Below are positions 48,224-59,136 of a stretch of DNA of 64,000 bases, piece by piece (the stretch's first letter is position 1; each line of letters starts with the position of its first letter). Source of the DNA: Trema orientale (lineage: Eukaryota; Streptophyta; Magnoliopsida; Rosales; Cannabaceae); contig JXTC01000070.1 in assembly GCA_002914845.1 (NCBI GenBank), positions 344,961 to 408,960 of the forward strand. The letters run 5' to 3'. The notes under the pieces are model-generated. The model was not told where the DNA came from, searched no databases, and saw nothing but the letters and a program-made list of their open reading frames with translations. A program made the position numbers and the translations under genes.

Positions 48224-48917
48224 AAGTATTTAGGGAAATTATCACTAAAATACCATTTGTTTTGAAAAATGTGAAAAAAAAACTTTGTATTTTTAGAAAT
48301 TCAAAATAAGTACCTCTATTTAACGAAAATTGTCACTAAAATACCCTTTGTTTTGAAAAAATGTGAAAAAAAACCTTGTATTTTTAGAAATTCAAAATAA
48401 GTACTTTCTATTTAATAAAAATTATCACTAAAATACCCTATGTTTTAAAAAAATGTGAAAAAAACCCATTGTATTATTAAAAATTCAAAATAAATATCTT
48501 CTATTTGAGAAATTTTTAAAAATTTTAGATTTTTGTTCTATATTTGTGCTAGAACAATGGATAGAAGATTTTTTTAAAAAGGTTTTAGACCATATGTATT
48601 TTCTCTCCCTTAATTTTCAAGTGTGGCATGTTTCTTAAAATAATATAATATGAGTAAAATGTTAATTTTACTAATTATTTTGAAACCTTTGACTGGTCAA
48701 AGATAGCAAATGATATGATAATTCAAATAGGAAATATTTATTTTGAATTTGTAACAATACAAAGGTTTTTTTCACACTTTTTTGAAACAGATGATATTTT
48801 AGTGATAATTTTCGTTAAATAGAATGTACTTATTTTAAATTTCTAAAAACACAAGGTTTCTTTTTACATTTTTTTTTAAATAGAGGGTATTTTAGTGATA
48901 ATTACCCAAGTATTTAT
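48224..48917. mobile_element. TIR element built of about 70-bp subunits
   Basis: The left side has three direct copies of TATCACTAAAATACC.TTTG, then TGTGAAAAAAA..TTGTATTTTTAGAA and ATTCAAAATAA (about 48240, 48328 and 48422). The right side (48720-48905) has two copies on the opposite strand. The outer ends AAGTATTTAGGGAAATTATC and ATAAATACTTGGGTAATTAT (other strand) form inverted repeats. No coding frame. Confidence 0.6.
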
Positions 48918-50124
48918 GTATTGTCTCCAAATATTGGATGTGTAAAATTTCTCTCCAACAAAGGCTCTTAGCAAAATAGTCGAATTTTGCGCATTTTTAA
49001 AATAATGAGTTTTTTCTATATCTTTTTCTTTTTCTTTTTTCCACAAAAACTATAACACAGCACAAAATAGATATACCAAGTGTAAAATCTGATTTACCTC
49101 CTATAAAATCTTAAATAATTAATATATATTTAGCATATCAATTGATAAATCCGTAGTAAAAATTGAAATACTTAACCTAGATACGTATAAAATCTCTCTT
49201 ATAAACTTATAATATACTGTTCTAACACTTTATATCAACATATTTGATATGTGATTACTAAAATATCTCATAATGACTATTCATGAGTGGTTCAATTTTT
49301 AGGGTGAAATCACATATTTCAAAAGAAATATTGGACTTTTAACTCCATTGCAAGACTTGAATCACCTTGATGTCATCTTACAAAGTTGTTGTAACCTTTA
49401 CATTGTCTCCATGCTACCTATGCAACACGATGTTGATCCTTGTTGATGCATAACCTTATATGTGATACAAAATACACAGACTCATGTCAAGTAATAATGA
49501 CATGGATGAGAACCCTGTAAATCCACGTAACAAATATACAAGTTGATCCCTGTAGCTAGTGACCTCTAGACTACAGATTGGTGGCTCTTCGTAGGGGCCA
49601 AAGTCCCTTTAAACTCTATATGATCAGATTCTAGGTCTATTTAACCTCTATCTGATTAGTCACTTGGGTTCACTTAACAGTGCCCATAAAAAGGGTTAAT
49701 ATGGTTCAGCAGAGTGAAGAAGAAGAATAATTGCGAAGAAGAATAATTGCAATCATTGCAAGTAAGAGTCTGAAAGATGTCCATTCATCATCACTCATCT
49801 TATCCACTTACACATAGGATTAGGTTTTCCTTTCAGTCCAAATCCAGTATTCCTTACTTTGATATCTCATTGAAAATATGACTTAGCCTAATGTTACATT
49901 TTTACCCTTTACAAATACAATGTTTCCTACGCACCTAGAACAATAACAAACCATCTTAGAGACGTATTAGAGTTCATATGTAAGCAGTGGGATATAGAAG
50001 TGTAAAAGAGAATGTTAGCAAGGGACCATATTGGCCATTATTATCAAAAAGGGACATTTACTTGAACGAAGCGTAAAAAAAGGACACATACTCTAATATC
50101 TCTTCCAAAAAGCATTGAGGATTT
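48918..50124. other. Gene-free intergenic DNA
   Basis: No supported gene. A short tandem duplication (GAAGAAGAATAATTGC) occurs at about 49726-49751. Otherwise nothing recognised. Confidence 0.5.
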
Positions 50125-50412
50125 TGGGGCTTATAGAAATGTGACCAAATTTTGGGTCCAATTTCAGTAAATGTCCCTTTGTCAAATATTATAGCAAAAT
50201 GTCCGGTATATATGCTTATATACCAAGAGTAAAATTTTATATATCAAGTATAAAAAATTATATACCCAGTACATTTCAGTAATTGAAATTGATAGATATG
50301 TTTATCTACCAAGTATAAAAATATATATACCTGAATATTTAGCTATAAAATTTTAAAATTAGACATCTACTTAATCAAATTCAAAATACTGGTCATCCAC
50401 CTAAATTTCTCA
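50125..50412. repeat. Dispersed repeat F, single copy
   Basis: About 288 bp starting GGGGCTTATAGAAATGTGAC and containing GTCCCTTTGTCAAA, AAAATGTCCGGTATATATGC and TATACCCAGTACATTTCAG. Closely related to both arms of the foldback at 62291-62761. Non-coding; class unknown. Confidence 0.7.
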
Positions 50413-50442
50413 GAAGGGATTTATTCGATAACCGGCTAGACT

Positions 50443-50535
50443 TTTTTCAAAAGTGGGCTTAAATGGCAGAACACGGCCCAAAAACTGATCCCTTTTGGGT
50501 CTCTCCATATTGCAACTCAACGAAACGACGTCGCG
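50443..50535 (+). promoter_or_regulatory. CAP-H upstream segment shared with the prohibitin promoter
   Basis: Contains AAAAGTGGGCTTAAATGGC, AACACGGCCCAAAAACTGAT, CCCTTTTGGGTC and CAACTCAACGAAACGACGTC, in the same order as 44845-44941. It lies about 90-180 bp before the start codon. GGCCCA boxes are common in promoters of dividing-cell genes, which suits condensin. Confidence 0.5.
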
Positions 50536-50625
50536 TTGTAGGTGGCTTCTCTAATACGTCTCCGGACGAGTAACCGCTTTCTTTCTATTCAAGTTTCCCT
50601 CCTCTCTCGCTCTCTCTGATCATCA

Positions 50626-53600
50626 ATGGCGGACTCATTGAGCCCTAACCCATCATCAACGACACACAGGCAAAGGCCACCAATGGCCAACCGTCTCCAA
50701 TCTCCAACAAGCCCTCTCCTAATCCTGAGCTCAAACGTCGACCAATTCGAACGCGCCCAGTCACGCGCTGCACGCGCCGTCTCCAACCGCCGCAAAACGG
50801 CCACCGTCAACTTCGCGGCCCCTACTCCTCCTCACCATGGTTGCCTTAGTAGAGAAGAAATCATCGATTTGTTCCATAATTGCATTAAGCTCGCAAGCGA
50901 AAATGTCCGTACATGCATGTTGTTTTCTCTTTCTCATTTCTAAATTAAGAACCAGGTTTCTTCTATTGCAATAACATAGTAATTTCCTTCCCCTTAATCC
51001 GTAGTCTATAGTGATAATTAATGAGTTTTTGAGTATTTCCTCACTAAGTCTTTGTTTGGTTCTCGAGAAAATGCTTGGAAAGAAAGTAAAAATAGGGAAC
51101 AGAAAGTGACTTTTAGTAAAGGGCTTACCTTTTTTAACTAAACTCTTTACAATATATAGTTATCGAGCGCGGTTGAGTAATAAAATTCTTTTTCTGTGAT
51201 TTTGTGCTTCTGGGTTTTGCATAAAAGAACACATTGTCAACTTAAGTCTCAATTTCATTTTTTTTTTCTCTTTGTATAAACTAAAAGGACCCAATTCTTT
51301 TCCTCCGTTTTCTCAGCTGCCAAACATACTTGAATCGGTTCTCAGACTATTTCATGTATGAAATTTGTTTGTTTGCTCTGTCTTCGGTTATGTAGAAAAT
51401 AAACCAGAAGAACACTTGGGAGTTGAAGCTGATCGATCATCTTAGTGAGATTGTTAAGGTTGAAGCCGAAAACGACAAGGAGACTAACTTTCAAAAGGTT
51501 TGAAGCACTTGTTTCCAACATGGGTTAGCATTAGATATTGTGAAAGTTCTTCCTAACAGTGTGTCGTTTTTTCTTGTTTTGAGTGGGCAGGCAAGCTGCA
51601 CACTGGAAGCAGGAATCAAAATTTACTCCGTCAGGGTTGATTCTCTGCATTCTGAAGCCTATAAAGTCCTTGGTGGAATCAACCGAGCTGGTCTTGAAGA
51701 TGAGCAAGGTTGGTCTCTTTCATCACTGGTAGAGTGCCTATCTGTTCCTCGGATCTTTAGGTTTAGTTATAGTTTTTTTCACTTCAGTTAGTGTCATACT
51801 ATGATGGTTTGGTGACAGAAACTATTGTGGAGGATGACAATGTAAACAATGCGCAAGCGGAGGACAACTCGAAAAAGGAGTCGGAGAAGAAGGTATTAGA
51901 CTATCACTTTCTTTTAAGACGGCATTAATGAATTAGAACACAAGGGAAAACTAATGGTAGTGGTTTATGCAGATATCACCTCTGTCAACATTGGAATCTT
52001 CTTTTGAAGTTCTTAATGTAAAGAAATTCGATGGTAAATTGACGTCCTTGATCCTGTTTAGTGTGATTTTTGTATCATGTTTTCTAAACCAGTAGTAAGG
52101 CCCTTAGCTTAACATTTACGTTCATTTATTTTCTTTCAGTTGCATTTACTGTGGATCCTCTGTATCACCAGACATCTGCACAAATTGATGAAGGTGGAGC
52201 CAAGGGCTTGCTGTTGAATAATCTTGTTATATATGGCGGTTGTCAAGTGCTTTTTGATTCTCTTGAGGTACCGGGAAAGTGCAGGTCATGTTTAGTGCAA
52301 AATGATGTTTCAACTATGATTGATCTCTCATTTGCCGAAGGTACTTGATTTTTAACGTGTCCAAAGTCTCCCTGTTTATTCTTTTTCATTTTTTCGTTCC
52401 TCATTTAAGATTTTGCTTGTTTCTTCTATAGAATCTATTGAGCAGATGGTGATGAATATGAGCATAAAGAGTGAAATTTGTCCGGCTCTTAGGGAAATCA
52501 TTTACCAATTTGATGCGGATAATCAGTGCTCAAGAGAAGCTTTTAATATAGGCCAGAATTCGGATCCAAGAGCCGATTCGTTCCATGTAAATGAAGATGG
52601 TCTTGATATTTCATCTGGGAACCATGATGCTTGGTTTTTAGACAATGACGATGGGGCAACTATTGCTAATGACAACTTTGGTTCTGAAGATTTTTCATTT
52701 GAAAATCATCAGGTATTTTTGAGACATGACATACTGAACATTGTAGGGATTTTGTTATCTTCTGCTTATTATGTCCTTTTTTCAATAATTTACAATTATT
52801 TATTATTATTATTTTTTTCCGGATAGATCCCTATTAAAACAAGAACTGTATATGCAAATAAGTTTTCTGCGTTTGTGTAGGTAAATGAATTCTATGCCTC
52901 ACCCGGACCTGATATGGATGATAGATTTCATGAAGTCTCTATGTTCTTGTTTCAACGGTTGGGATTCACTTCAAAGCAAAATGCATGGGCTGGTCCTGAT
53001 CACTGGAAGTATCAGAGTCCTAAAGGTAGATGTTCGGAACAAAATGGCATTAGTTTGACTGTATATAACCAGTGATTTGTTGTCTTCGGGATCTTATCTG
53101 TTGGTACAGAGTATGTTCCTAATACTGAAAGCAGACCAACATTAAGCACTAAGAGATCCAGAAATGGAAAAGATGCAGGGATTGATCTTGAATTCACCGC
53201 ATTCATTGACAAGGAAATGCCCCATATCTTTGCTCCACCAAGAAATCCAAAGTCTTTACTGCTATCTGTAAATAGATCATTATGTAGTAACACACTTCCA
53301 GAGGATTGCCATTATAAATCTGAGGATCTTGTGAAGTTGTTTCTTCTGCCTAATGTTGAGGTAATATACTACATTGGTAACAATGAAATTATTCTAAGCC
53401 TCAGATGGGCTATTTGGAATCATATTGAGCTTAGCTCAAGTTATTGAGTCCTGATTCGTAGGCCTCGCTCTTGCTGATGTAGAATAAGCTTTCAACTACT
53501 TTGTGATGGTAGAATATAAGTAGCTAAAAATATTAAGTTTGTAGTTGGATTTGAATCTCCTATTTTTAATTCCAGTTTTAAAATGCTCAACTGATTCAGG

Positions 53601-55778
53601 CCACTTGAATAATGTATAAAGTTTTAACTCTTTTTCTATAGTTTGTTGAAGCTAATGATTGAGTTGTTTTGACTGTAGTGCCTTAGGAAGCGTCGTCAAA
53701 ACAATACAGGTGCCAGCCGTTTCCTTGAGATATTTTCATATTGGTTAGAATTTTGATACTAAATGTGCACATTATTTCTGAGTTAAGATTCAGGGCTGTA
53801 TGATTTAGAGGTTGACTGATGTGCTAGATTTTGTAACTTTCGTGCCATGGTTCATTGCCCCTATTATGTTTTATATAGTATCTACCGATACTGTGAGACC
53901 TTAGATAGTTACACAAGACAAACTACTATAAGTAGATTTTGCTATATTGGTTGTTGAGTCTCATTTGGTATTTCGAGTTCATTCCATTTCCTCGTCTTTT
54001 AGTTTGTAAGGATTGGCATGGTTTTTCTGGTGTATGTCGTATTAGCGTGCAACATTGGTATACTCCCAGTCAGGGTGTTTCTTTTGCAATGAGTCTATAA
54101 TTCAAGGGGAAAACCATTTTCTTGTGTTTGGGTTGTAACATAGGAGGATAATGTTAGATATCCCAACCAATTTATCAAAACTTTTATACAATACATGTGG
54201 TAATTGAATTGTCACTATTTAATTGGTATATTGAAACTTACCACAAATAAATTTAATATCATTCACCAAGTGAATGGTGACAACTCACTTTTCACATTTG
54301 TTGGTATAAAAATTTTGGTAAACTAGTTAGGATACCTAGCATTATCCAACATAGAATTAGCAAAAGAGAAAAGAAAAGAGAAAATGGGAAGAATTTTGTT
54401 TTTGGGCATTATTTAGAATTATCAAAAAACATTGAAAAAGAGAGAAATTTCAAAGTTCAAACAAACATTTTAAGGAATTTTGAAAAATTATTTTCCTTCT
54501 TTTCTCTTGCCTTTTCGTTTGCTATTTTTCTCCTCACATGAATTCAGGTTCCAAAGAGGCTGTACAAGTACCATGGTCTGGAACTTATGTGTGTATAGAT
54601 TTTGTATCAACTGATGATTACTTTGTTTTAAATTTCTAGGAAGTGATTCATGGGAACATAGCAACAATATTGATGAAACATTTCGATCATGGGATAAGGA
54701 GAGTGTGCTTGGTGACCGATACAACAATGGAAACCTTTTTCAGGATACTGAAGACTCTGAAGAGCTTGTTTCTCAACCTCGTCAGGTGTGTTGCTATCTA
54801 TAACTTCTTGTGAAGTTTCTAGTTTAACTTGATACTGGTCAGCAGGTATTCCGATAGTGGGTGTAAAGTTGAAGCCGTAATGCTCTCTTTGCTTCTTTCT
54901 TCTTCTGGTTTTTTTATCTTCTATTTATTTTATTTTTACTAAATTTTTTTCACTCTTGGCAGAATACATATATTAATAACTAAAATGAAGCTATTTTCAC
55001 TTCTGTGATGTCGCAATATAGAAATACGAGTTTCATGTTTAAGGACTATAAATGAGAGAAACAAGTCATGAAAAATTGATCTACATTCGTTTCCCTAAGC
55101 TGAACTTCTGAAGTTTCAGGTAAATAAAATTGAAGTTCAGTACGACAGAACTTCAAAACAAGTTGATGTGCATCTATTGAAGAAAGCTCTTTGGGATCAA
55201 ATCCAAGAAGTTATCAGAGTTCCTGAAATGGTAAGCCTCATCTTTTTACTTCTTCACAATTCACATGTTAAAGCTAAGTATACTTTTATTTAGAACTTTT
55301 AACGGTTCGTTTTGTGGGCAATGTGATATGATTAGAAGAGTCAAGAAAGAAAATAGAACCTCATGTGGAAACATAGGATTTTATTTTTGGTTTGGGCTCA
55401 ATTTCTTTGGGCCTGGGCCAGTTTTGATCTTCATCATATATATTGGCTTTCTAGTTCTGTCACTTCCAATTATAGTATTGGTTACTGCTTATTATTTGAT
55501 TATTAATCTACCTTGAAACCTTCTCTACTTGTAATGAATTTGTCTCTTGTGTGAAGGACCCGAAACGGACAATATCTTTTAAACATCTCTTGGCCACCTT
55601 TCCTTTTGACTGCCAAGAATCAGCGCTTGAGGATTCCTCTCCTCATTTGTTTTTCATCTGTCTTTTGCATTTGGCTAATGAGCATGGTTTAACTATACAA
55701 GACTGCCCCAGTTTAGATGATCTTAGCATACATCTTCCCTCATGTCAAAACATCGGAGTTCTCTCACCTTCACCATAA
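50626..55778 (+). CDS. CAPH: Condensin complex subunit 2 (CAP-H, kleisin)
   Basis: The kleisin subunit of condensin I, which bridges the SMC2/SMC4 heads for mitotic chromosome compaction in the nucleus. Thirteen exons join in phase to 673 residues, the family's length: 50626-50904, 51396-51497, 51591-51708, 51819-51892, 51973-52033, 52140-52340, 52432-52712, 52881-53025, 53110-53360, 53679-53709, 54640-54785, 55120-55230 and 55557-55778. The N-terminal part includes LSREEIIDLFHNCIKLASEN and NTWELKLIDHLSEI, then KASCTLEAGIKIYSVRVDSL, the Barren-family start. Later come FDVAFTVDPLYHQTSAQIDE, GLLLNNLVIYGGCQVLFDS and PGPDMDDRFHEVSMFLF. A C-terminal winged-helix region (ISFKHLLATF, SPHLFFICLLHLANEHGL) ends the protein. 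Intron 10 (930 bp) contains a Mutator-like MITE at 54146. No damage seen. Confidence 0.95.
54146..54347. mobile_element. Mutator-like MITE in CAP-H intron 10
   Basis: A 202-bp element with about 44-bp inverted ends: GGATAATGTTAGATATCCCA on the left and GGATAATGCTAGGTATCCTA on the other strand at the right, both running on to TTTTTATAC-type sequence. The flanks AACATAGGA and AACATAGAA match at 8 of 9 positions, the target-duplication length of Mutator elements. Intron splice sites are untouched. Confidence 0.7.
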
Positions 55779-56256
55779 CCAAGATGCTGGTAAATTTTGA
55801 AAGATGCAAGTTCAATGGTATTGGCTATTCTATTGGTCAAGTTGCTGTCTTCTGGTGCTATTAAGCTTGCTAAATAGGAATGTAGGACTATTGTATATGT
55901 CTTGCTTTTCTTGTATTTGTTGCATGATAATCGATGGCTTGGTTGTTGATGTTTTGTGAGCTTTGCTTAAGCAATTCTGGACTCCAAAGAATGTTGCCTT
56001 TTGTAAGTATCACTTCATCATATGTAGTAAATAGTATCTGTGTTTACTTGGACACCACTTTGACTGACTTGCTGCCCGAAGTTGGACTAAATCCTTTGGA
56101 AATTGGCACTTTGTTAAATCCGTCGTTGTTGAAGTGTTTACTTAGCAATAATATTTATGTACTACTAGCAACATAGGTTAAAGATCTCTTTATTGTGGAT
56201 CTGGTTGTTTCATTTTGTATATTTTTTTTGTTTGTATTTTTTTTTCCTTGAAGGAT

Positions 56257-56375
56257 GCAAATCATAAAGATGAAAGTGCATTATCAGCTAAGGTCTATGA
56301 AAAGGTAGTAAATCATAGAAGTGAAAATGCATTATCTGCTGAGGTTTATAAAAAGGCTACATTGTCATATATTTG
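56257..56375 (+). repeat. Coding-like tandem duplication of about 57 bp
   Basis: The plus strand reads DANHKDESALSAKVYEKV and then VNHRSENALSAEVYKKA, so two direct copies stay in one frame. The block follows a pyrimidine-rich tract and an AG, like an exon, and ends at a stop at 56395-56397. It could be a leftover or alternative 3' exon downstream of CAP-H, or chance. I do not recognise the peptide. Confidence 0.35.
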
Positions 56376-57049
56376 GCGATTAGCGATTAAAGGATAAGAG
56401 AATATTTGATTGTTTTGTACGTAAAGATATGGTTTTATGATACAGTGCATGTGCATGGTGAACATTACTTTATTTATTAAGAAGGCTATTGTAAGCCTCA
56501 TATCTGTCTGAAGATAAAAGTAAGTCCTCTAATCTTGTACAGCATGCGGGAAATATATAAAGATAAAATGAGCAAAGACTTGGAAAAGAAGGGAATTATT
56601 CTTTGCTCATGGTTGTAGTCATCCAGGTTATATATGTCTCTTTGAAATAGGATATCTGATGTGGGTCCTATATTTTGTTGGTCTATACAATATAATTGAC
56701 TGTAATAGTAGTTATTATATTGTCAACCATTTAGATAATGTTATATACTTTCTAAGCAGGGAGATAAAGGGAATATAACTTTTGACAAATTGTGGATGAA
56801 CTCAGCCAAAATTTGGCAAAAAAGGAATTGCTGTATCTTGATCTTGGATACCAATGGGGGCAACTGAAAAAAGTTAAAAAAAGTAGAGCGGTGTATTATC
56901 ATACTACGTTTTCCTAATCCACTTTTTGGGACCTTTATTTTGAATTTTCCTATAAAGTAAAAGAGCTTGGAAACCTGATGAAAGATGGTTGTTGGCGTAA
57001 TATACCAAATCCATTCACCAATTATTCTCACCTCGGAAGCTATAACAAA

Positions 57050-57113
57050 GAGATTTTTCAAGTGAAATGAAAGGCAAGAGGAGAGATTTTTCAAGTGAAA
57101 TGAAAGGCAAGAG
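57050..57113. repeat. Perfect tandem duplication of about 32 bp
   Basis: GAGATTTTTCAAGTGAAATG, then AAAGGCAAGAG, is repeated directly with no differences, indicating a recent duplication. It creates an apparent peptide repeat in the minus-strand frame there, which is not taken as real. Confidence 0.8.
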
Positions 57114-58317
57114 ATCTTCCCAACAAAAGTTGGACCATATGGAATTAAATAGAAGAAAAATATGGGAACTGTACTATGGGGCGTCGTATGCATGTTATTA
57201 TGATCATGGGTGAGACTTTTTTTGTGCCAATCTGTAGGACAAGGTGCAGGGTAAAAGCCCAATCCACGTACAAGAAGAAAGGTCAAGTGACTACTGACTA
57301 TTGAGCCTTAAAGTGGAAGGGTTGTGTGGGGGACCACTCTCGCACCAAAGCCACTAGGACTGTGGGAATAGGGGTTAATATTCTCTTATGGGGGTCCAAA
57401 ATCAAAGATCCTAAAACGCTAAGGGCCTTGTTGATGCGCTCCTTGTCGGAAGCAATGTGGGACCCAACTCTTCATCCAGAGCCCCAGAAACTCCATATGG
57501 TAGGAAGCCAAAAATCAAGCAACCTTCAAAATCAACATTTCAAGAAGCTAATACATAAAAAAGGAAAAAGAGAAAGAACAGGAGAAAGTGATTCCACCGA
57601 CCTTATCAAGCATTGTCCAATTATATTCAAATCTCTTCCCCTCTTGCATGTTCTGTTTGTCCACATTCTACTTGGCTTTGCTGCATCTTAATTGCTGACG
57701 ATGCCAAACGGCTGAAGGGTCCTCACAAATTAGTTACCAAATTCTGTATTTGTAGCCTCTTTTAGGGAAATTCTAGATTAAATAGAGTCCATAATACAAT
57801 AGAAACTGCACGAAAAGAGCATATATATATATATATGTATATATACATGTATATACATCTCTCTTCAAACCATATAAGTATCTTGTCGAAGCCAAACCAT
57901 GAATAACAAAACTGCCTAACCCCATAATGAATGTAATTCTGTAATTATGGATCGAACTAATTCTTTTCAACTTTTAACCGTGGATTATAAATAAAACATG
58001 CTATGACTAATGTTAGTCATGTGGATTTGTAAATGAATGGTATGAATCATGAGCATAAAGGTTGTGTTGTTCCCATTTATGATATACTTATTTTTATTTT
58101 TTAATGTACCTTTTACTTTTGCAATATTTACTCTTGAAGATTAGCATGTCCTAGTTTTAAGGTCATGAATGATCAATTCATAATAAAGGTAGCTATGATA
58201 ATGCTACATGGGTAAAATGAACAGTTGTGAATTTTCTTTTCATACTCACTGTTGACTGATAAACACTTTCATGCAGCCATCGTCCTAACACACGACAAGT
58301 ACTCCTACATATCAACC

Positions 58318-58319
<2 letters not shown>

Positions 58320-58352
<33 letters not shown>

Positions 58353-58365
58353 TTTTCTATAAATA
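58320..58365 (+). promoter_or_regulatory. (CT)15 tract and TATA box of the DUF4408 gene
   Basis: A CT microsatellite at about 58320-58350 is followed directly by TATAAATA at 58358-58365. A start near 58390 would leave a 5' UTR of about 105 nt. CT tracts next to TATA boxes are common in plant core promoters. Confidence 0.55.
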
Positions 58366-58497
58366 TGTCCACATGCTGGCCCTTACTTGTTACTTAATAC
58401 CTACAAATCCTAGTCCTTTCTCACTCTTCTTGTTCTTCTTTGTTCTTATTCCTTACTACCCCACTGTCTCTTTAGTTACTCATCATCAGAAGAAGCC

Positions 58498-59136
58498 ATG
58501 AACAACAAGTTCAAGAAATCACAAGTTCTAATCCTTTCACTCCTAGCGGTTCTTCTTATCATTGCACCTCTTTTATCCTCATCACTAAGGCCTACTTATC
58601 TCTACTTCATCACCAACCTCCTTATCCTTGCCCTTGGAGCAGAGGCTGGCCTTCTCTCATTGGTCTTTTCCAAGCCTTCATCAGAAGATAATAATGACAA
58701 AACCAAGAATACTTTTCTTGTTCCTCAAAAGCCTGCTGGAGTATTAGCCTCAGAAGCCTCTTCAGAGAAAAGGGTTGTTCTTGCCAATACCAATGTTTGT
58801 GATGAAAAGGTTAATGGTTTTGATCAAAGTGCTGAGAAAAAGGTCAAAGTTGTAGAGAAATCTCTTTCTGAGAAGATAATTGGCTCTGCCAAAGCAGATA
58901 GAGTCAAAAAATGTCCTTCTATGCCTAGCCTTTTCTTCATAGGAAGTGGTGAGAATGAAGGAGATTTAGATGAAGACTATTATGAAGAGGAAGAAGAAGA
59001 ATCAGTTGGGGAAATTACTGGCCAGGAGCTGTTTACAAAAGCTGAAACCTTTATAGGGGACTTCTATAAGCAGCTGAAGATGCAGAGGGAGGAGTCATGG
59101 AAGAGGATTCATGGTTTTTATCAGAGAGCCTTCTAA
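58498..59136 (+). CDS. DUF4408/DUF761 domain membrane protein
   Basis: A single exon of 212 residues starting at an ATG with a suitable TATA box and leader. Two N-terminal hydrophobic segments (about residues 9-29, VLILSLLAVLLIIAPLLSSS; and about 35-56, LYFITNLLILALGAEAGLLS) form the DUF4408 region. A Lys/Ser-rich middle follows, then an acidic tract DLDEDYYEEEEEES (about 167-180). The C-terminal FIGDFYKQLKMQREESWKRI motif is the DUF761 signature. It is a plant-specific family of membrane-anchored proteins; biochemical role unknown, some relatives respond to stress or pathogens (family recollection). No neighbour gives a hint. Confidence 0.9.
   Translation: MNNKFKKSQVLILSLLAVLLIIAPLLSSSLRPTYLYFITNLLILALGAEAGLLSLVFSKPSSEDNNDKTKNTFLVPQKPAGVLASEASSEKRVVLANTNVCDEKVNGFDQSAEKKVKVVEKSLSEKIIGSAKADRVKKCPSMPSLFFIGSGENEGDLDEDYYEEEEEESVGEITGQELFTKAETFIGDFYKQLKMQREESWKRIHGFYQRAF

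Larger units (their letters stand above)
55779..58497. other. CAP-H 3' region and intergenic DNA
   Basis: Apart from the two tandem duplications listed at 56257 and 57050, no gene is supported. A frame of 181 codons on the minus strand (57286-56741) lacks protein-like composition. A GC-richer patch at 57300-57500 has no recognisable product. The right end holds the promoter of the DUF4408 gene. Confidence 0.5.

Noticed and set aside
56741-57286. Open frame of 181 codons, minus strand
   Set aside because: Low-complexity Phe/Leu/Ile-rich translation, an internal repeat caused by the 32-bp DNA duplication, no family resemblance, no promoter or splice support.
57300-57500. GC-richer patch suspected to be a gene remnant
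   Set aside because: No frame with recognisable motifs on either strand; left as unexplained intergenic DNA.
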